NCBI RefSeq assembly: GCF_038006045.1
Contig: NZ_JBBOUK010000001.1
Location: forward strand, 1,777,001 to 1,841,000
Origin: Exiguobacterium sp. FSL W8-0210
Lineage (GTDB): Bacteria; Bacillota; Bacilli; Exiguobacteriales; Exiguobacteriaceae
Direction: 5' to 3'
Length of the DNA: 64,000 bases
The notes under the pieces were generated by a model. That model saw only the letters and a program-made list of their open reading frames with translations. It made no database searches and was not told the DNA's origin. The position numbers and the translations under genes were made by a program. Shown piece by piece: positions 61,153 to 64,000 of this stretch (positions within the stretch are counted from its first letter, which is position 1; the number at the start of each line of letters is the position of its first letter).

Positions 61153-61929
61153 TCAACCGATTTTTTCGTAAAAGAAGCTCTGTTTCATCTTTAACCCAAA
61201 CCGTTCGGGTTGGAAAATTTGTTCCGTTCCACCAACGAATAGGATTCCGCCTGGCTTTAAGGCCTCGACGAACGAACGATAGACGTGCGCTTTCGCTTCT
61301 TCTGTAAAATAAATCAGCACGTTGCGGCAGATGATTAAATCAAACCCCGTATCGTACCGGTCTCCTAACAGATTATGTTTACTGAAACGAACGAGTCGTT
61401 TGATTTCTGGAACGACTTCGAACGTTTGCTCTTGCTCGATGAAATATTTCTTTTTACGCGCTTCGACGACTTCATTCAATGCAGAAGCTCCATATCGACC
61501 AAGCTTGGCTTTTTCAAGAACGAGTTCATCCAAATCCGTTGCTTGAATCGTAAAGGCGGATGGATCGAGCCGTTCACTTAAAATCATCGCGAGAGAGTAT
61601 GGTTCTTCTCCGGTCGAACAAGCTGCGCTCCACGTCCGGATTCGTCCATGTGCTCGCGACTCTAGGATCGGTAAGATATCTTGTTCCAATTGTTGCCAAC
61701 GAATCGGATTACGGAAAAATTCACTGACATTGATCGTCATCCGGTCTAAAAACTCGTCGTATAACGATGTGTCCTTATCCATTGCCTGCATATAAGAAGC
61801 AAATGTACTATATCCTTTTTTGTCACGTAACGCCGTCAATCGCCGCTTCATCTGTGCTTCTTTATACTGACCGAGATCAATCCCTGATTTGGTCTTGAAT
61901 CGTTGAATAAAAAGTTCATAATCTTCCAA
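61153..61929 (-). CDS. cheR: Chemotaxis protein methyltransferase CheR
   Basis: Encodes 258 residues. It methylates glutamates on chemoreceptors with SAM. An N-terminal helical domain with YKEAQMKRRLTALRDKKGYS precedes the SAM domain: TWSAACSTGEEPYSLAMIL (motif I, about 97-115), ATDLDELVLEKAK and FDLIICRNVLIYFTEEAK. The start is TTG (61927-61929), 6 nt after GAGGTGT; this gives an N terminus aligning residue for residue with B. subtilis CheR. No other chemotaxis gene is in the window. Confidence 0.92.
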   Translation of the reverse strand: MEDYELFIQRFKTKSGIDLGQYKEAQMKRRLTALRDKKGYSTFASYMQAMDKDTSLYDEFLDRMTINVSEFFRNPIRWQQLEQDILPILESRAHGRIRTWSAACSTGEEPYSLAMILSERLDPSAFTIQATDLDELVLEKAKLGRYGASALNEVVEARKKKYFIEQEQTFEVVPEIKRLVRFSKHNLLGDRYDTGFDLIICRNVLIYFTEEAKAHVYRSFVEALKPGGILFVGGTEQIFQPERFGLKMKQSFFYEKIG

Positions 61930-61994
61930 TTGGCACACCTCGCTCACTCTCGATATCGAATGGTCATTTCCATGACCGGTTCAACTTATTTTCT

Positions 61995-62023
61995 ATAGTA
62001 GCATAAAGCTATAGGCATTCCAA
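61995..62023 (-). promoter_or_regulatory. Extended -10 sigma-A promoter of the cheR-aro unit
   Basis: Minus-strand TTGGAA (62018-62023), 17-nt spacer ending in TGC, TACTAT (61995-62000). Confidence 0.6.
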
Positions 62024-62064
62024 AAAGCAATTAGACAATTGGGTCATTCCGTTTTACAAGAACA

Positions 62065-62097
62065 CGACAAAAGGGATTCGATCAAATCGAATCCCTT
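62065..62097 (-). terminator. Terminator of ndk
   Basis: Minus-strand AAGGGATTCGAT and ATCGAATCCCTT arms with a 3-nt loop, then TTGTCG. The stem is strong; the tail weak. Confidence 0.7.
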
Positions 62098-62121
62098 CCC
62101 CGTTGTCTTTCTATTCATTTA

Positions 62122-62538
62122 TTACGCGTTGACTGGTTGTCCTTGAAACCAGAGGGCAAGCTCACGCTCCGCACTCTCGACACTATCCGAACCATGGATG
62201 ACATTCTCGCTCATCGTGTTCGCGAAATCACCACGGATCGTTCCAGGTGCTGCTTCAAGTGGTTTTGTTTTCCCAATCATCAAACGAGAGACGGCAACGA
62301 CGTCTGCACCCTCGACACGAAGTGCAACGACAGGACCTGATGTGAGGAAAGTGACCAACTCTCCAAAGAACGGTTTCTCCGCATGCTCTTCGTAATGTGC
62401 TTTTGCTAACTCTTCTGTGACGTTCATCATTTTCATTTCACGAATGATGAATCCTTTGCGTTCGATCCGTCCAATGATTTCCCCAATCAATCCACGTTCT
62501 ACGCCATCTGGTTTGACCATCAAAAATGTCTGTTCCAT
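62122..62538 (-). CDS. ndk: Nucleoside-diphosphate kinase
   Basis: Encodes 138 residues. It transfers phosphate between NTPs and NDPs through a phosphohistidine in [15 protein letters not shown] (His about residue 115); [15 protein letters not shown] begins the fold. Upstream a TGTAAGCGCTTTTCT sequence is weakly cre-like (two mismatches). It is a separate unit between hepT and cheR, keeping the Bacillus gene order. Confidence 0.96.
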   Translation of the reverse strand: MEQTFLMVKPDGVERGLIGEIIGRIERKGFIIREMKMMNVTEELAKAHYEEHAEKPFFGELVTFLTSGPVVALRVEGADVVAVSRLMIGKTKPLEAAPGTIRGDFANTMSENVIHGSDSVESAERELALWFQGQPVNA

Positions 62539-62631
62539 CTCTAGTTCCCCCTATGAAATGCTTTTAGAAAAGCGCTTACATAGTCAGTTTACTGGCTTTT
62601 AAGAAGAACAGCAAGAAATTTTTGACAATCT

Positions 62632-63594
62632 TCAACCTTTTCGTTTTCCAACGTAGCGCGCGACTTCTTCAAGCGATCGCTTCGCAGAGGATTTAGGTAA
62701 TGGTTCGAGACGTTTGATGGCACGATGGATGTAATGATCGACTGTTTGTTGCGTTCGTTCGAGAGCACCCGAAGTTTGAAGAAACGACAATAAAGGTGCG
62801 ACTTCTTCATGTGTTGGCATACTCTCGATTTTTGAAAGACGTTCATAAAAGACAGCATCTTCTGCACCATAAAAGACAGGTAATGTTTTGTGTCCATGAC
62901 GCAAATCCTCTGCTACGGGCTTACCAAGTTCTGTGCGATTCGCTGTGAAATCAAGCAAATCGTCAGCAATTTGAAACGCAAGTCCGATATCTCGTCCAAA
63001 CAACCGTAACGCTTTCGTATCGGCTGCAGAACAGTTCGCAACAATGGCACCTAGGTGACAACTCGCTTCGATGAGAATGGCTGTTTTTCGTTCGATCCGT
63101 TTGATGTAGCGTTTAATCGACTGTTCCCAATCATATTGGTCATAGATTTGTTCAATCTCACCTTCGCAAATTTCACGCATCGTATGGACCATCACTTGGA
63201 CAAGTTCCGGTTTTCCGACTTCACCAATCAATCGAATCGCCTCTCCAAACAGATAGTTCCCGGAATACAGTGCGACTTCTTCATCAAAGTATTGCATGAC
63301 AGTCGGTTTCCCTCTTCGTAGTTCCGCGTCATCAATGACATCGTCATGAACGAGTGATGCCATATGGACGAGCTCAAGACTGGCCGCCACACGAATCAGC
63401 TCATCCCGATCTGCTTCACCGAATTTAGACGCTAACAATACGAATGCCGGTCGAATCCGTTTTCCACCAGCCTTCAACAGTTGCTTTCCTGCCGCATCGA
63501 TCGTTGGTTCCTCAGAAGCGATATGACTGATCAGAAAACGATCGACTAAATTAACTTCCTTCGTGACATCACGGTATATGGAATGCAGTGACAT
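62632..63594 (-). CDS. hepT: Heptaprenyl (polyprenyl) diphosphate synthase component II
   Basis: Encodes 320 residues. It elongates isoprenyl diphosphate chains for the menaquinone side chain together with a HepS subunit outside the window. The first Asp-rich motif LVHDDVIDDAELRRGKPT (about 78-95) and the second FQIADDLLDF (about 206) bind Mg-diphosphate; GGKRIRPAFVLLAS is also typical. The ATG at 63594 is one base after the menG stop. Confidence 0.93.
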   Translation of the reverse strand: MSLHSIYRDVTKEVNLVDRFLISHIASEEPTIDAAGKQLLKAGGKRIRPAFVLLASKFGEADRDELIRVAASLELVHMASLVHDDVIDDAELRRGKPTVMQYFDEEVALYSGNYLFGEAIRLIGEVGKPELVQVMVHTMREICEGEIEQIYDQYDWEQSIKRYIKRIERKTAILIEASCHLGAIVANCSAADTKALRLFGRDIGLAFQIADDLLDFTANRTELGKPVAEDLRHGHKTLPVFYGAEDAVFYERLSKIESMPTHEEVAPLLSFLQTSGALERTQQTVDHYIHRAIKRLEPLPKSSAKRSLEEVARYVGKRKG

Positions 63595-63595
63595 C

Positions 63596-64000
63596 TCACC
63601 ACTTCTTCCCAAGGTGCATCGCAGCAGCCCCACCCGCGAATGCCTTGACTTCCACTTGCATGAAGCCTGCCTGTTCGAAGAGTTGTTTCAGTTCGACGCG
63701 GTCGAGGAACACTTCCGTCGATTCTTGTAGCCAGTTGTATTGATCGTATGATTTCGCAAGCAATCGCCCGACTTGTGGCATGATTTTTCCGAAATACAAT
63801 GAATATGCCTCGCGGAAAATCGGTGCCGTCGGTTGACTCGTCTCGAGACAGACGACCGTTCCACCTGGTTTTAAGACACGATGCATCTCTTTGATGACCT
63901 GTAGATAATCCGGTACGTTTCGTAGACCAAACCCGATCGTCACATAATCGAACGAGTTATCACCGAACGGTAGATCCATCGCATTTCCGTGAATCAATTC
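63596..64000 (-). CDS. menG: Demethylmenaquinone methyltransferase, C-terminal part (cut off by window end)
   Basis: The last 134 codons are visible; the N-terminal half lies beyond 64000. [20 protein letters not shown] and [20 protein letters not shown] match the UbiE/MenG signature, as does [14 protein letters not shown] near the C terminus. It methylates demethylmenaquinone to menaquinone with SAM. It forms a unit with hepT, as in the Bacillus hepS-menG-hepT cluster. Confidence 0.94.
   Translation of the reverse strand, partial: ELIHGNAMDLPFGDNSFDYVTIGFGLRNVPDYLQVIKEMHRVLKPGGTVVCLETSQPTAPIFREAYSLYFGKIMPQVGRLLAKSYDQYNWLQESTEVFLDRVELKQLFEQAGFMQVEVKAFAGGAAAMHLGKKW

Noticed and set aside
62560-62580. 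cre site upstream of ndk
   Set aside because: TGTAAGCGCTTTTCT has two mismatches to the consensus and is not next to a clear promoter; mentioned only as weak.

Overview
The window looks like a chromosomal segment of a low-to-moderate-GC Bacillota of class Bacilli. Gene order is that of the Bacillus subtilis menG-hepT-ndk-cheR-aro-ypiA-ypiB-ypiF-qcrABC-ypj-bshA-cca-birA-panBCD-dinG-ypmAB-aspB-asnS-dnaD-nth / ponA-recU / mrfAB-ypsA-gpsB region, with many lineage-specific changes. No sporulation gene is present. My best guess for the genus is Exiguobacterium; this is inference, not proof. No rRNA, tRNA or CRISPR array was found.

Layout. 1-9.6 kb: mixed metabolic genes: a cut-off methyltransferase, a GNAT acetyltransferase, a queuosine-precursor-type transporter, a PilZ protein, a GH13 alpha-glucosidase with cre and LacI-type operator sites, thyA-dfrA, a GGDEF protein and fumC. 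9.67-11.01 kb: an intact IS256-family insertion sequence with 8-bp target duplications. 11-28 kb: a CNNM/CorC-type transporter, a CobW GTPase with an RNase H-like gene, a YhaM-like HD protein, a small unknown gene under a perfect cre promoter, dCMP deaminase, xpaC-telA, an NSS transporter, a lipid kinase downstream of a quaternary-amine-type ABC transporter, a WalR-type 3D-domain wall protein, a NUDIX hydrolase and a flavin monooxygenase. 28-38 kb: gpsB-ypsA, mrfB-mrfA, ponA-recU, a YppE-like gene and a DUF3800 gene flanked by structured DNA. 38-64 kb: long minus-strand operons: nth-dnaD, asnS-aspB-ypmB-ypmA-dinG, panBCD with a pan-motif-like leader, birA-cca-bshA, yugP, qcrABC, ypiF/ypiB/ypiA, aroA-aroB-aroC-cheR, ndk, hepT-menG (cut off).

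How the genes work together: hepT and menG make menaquinone, which the qcrABC menaquinol:cytochrome c reductase uses. aroB, aroA and aroC supply chorismate. panBCD makes pantothenate. bshA starts bacillithiol synthesis. thyA and dfrA form the dTMP/folate cycle. mrfA/mrfB, recU, dinG and nth are DNA repair genes. ponA, gpsB and the 3D-domain protein act on the cell wall.

Most noteworthy: (i) a pair of tandem short transcription units on the minus strand at 15.57-15.84 kb, the first with a perfect cre over its -35, which look like small RNAs; (ii) an ABC permease/substrate-binding fusion (21.0-22.2 kb) whose binding domain seems to have lost about 125 internal residues in frame; (iii) a structured 334-bp insertion between 19-bp direct repeats that appears to have split a terminator (24.05-24.41 kb); (iv) a cluster of WalR boxes upstream of the 3D-domain gene; (v) a DUF3800 gene flanked by two unexplained RNA-like structures (36.4-37.6 kb). 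Start codons were reassigned from the longest reading frames using Shine-Dalgarno spacing and family length; several genes appear to use TTG or GTG.
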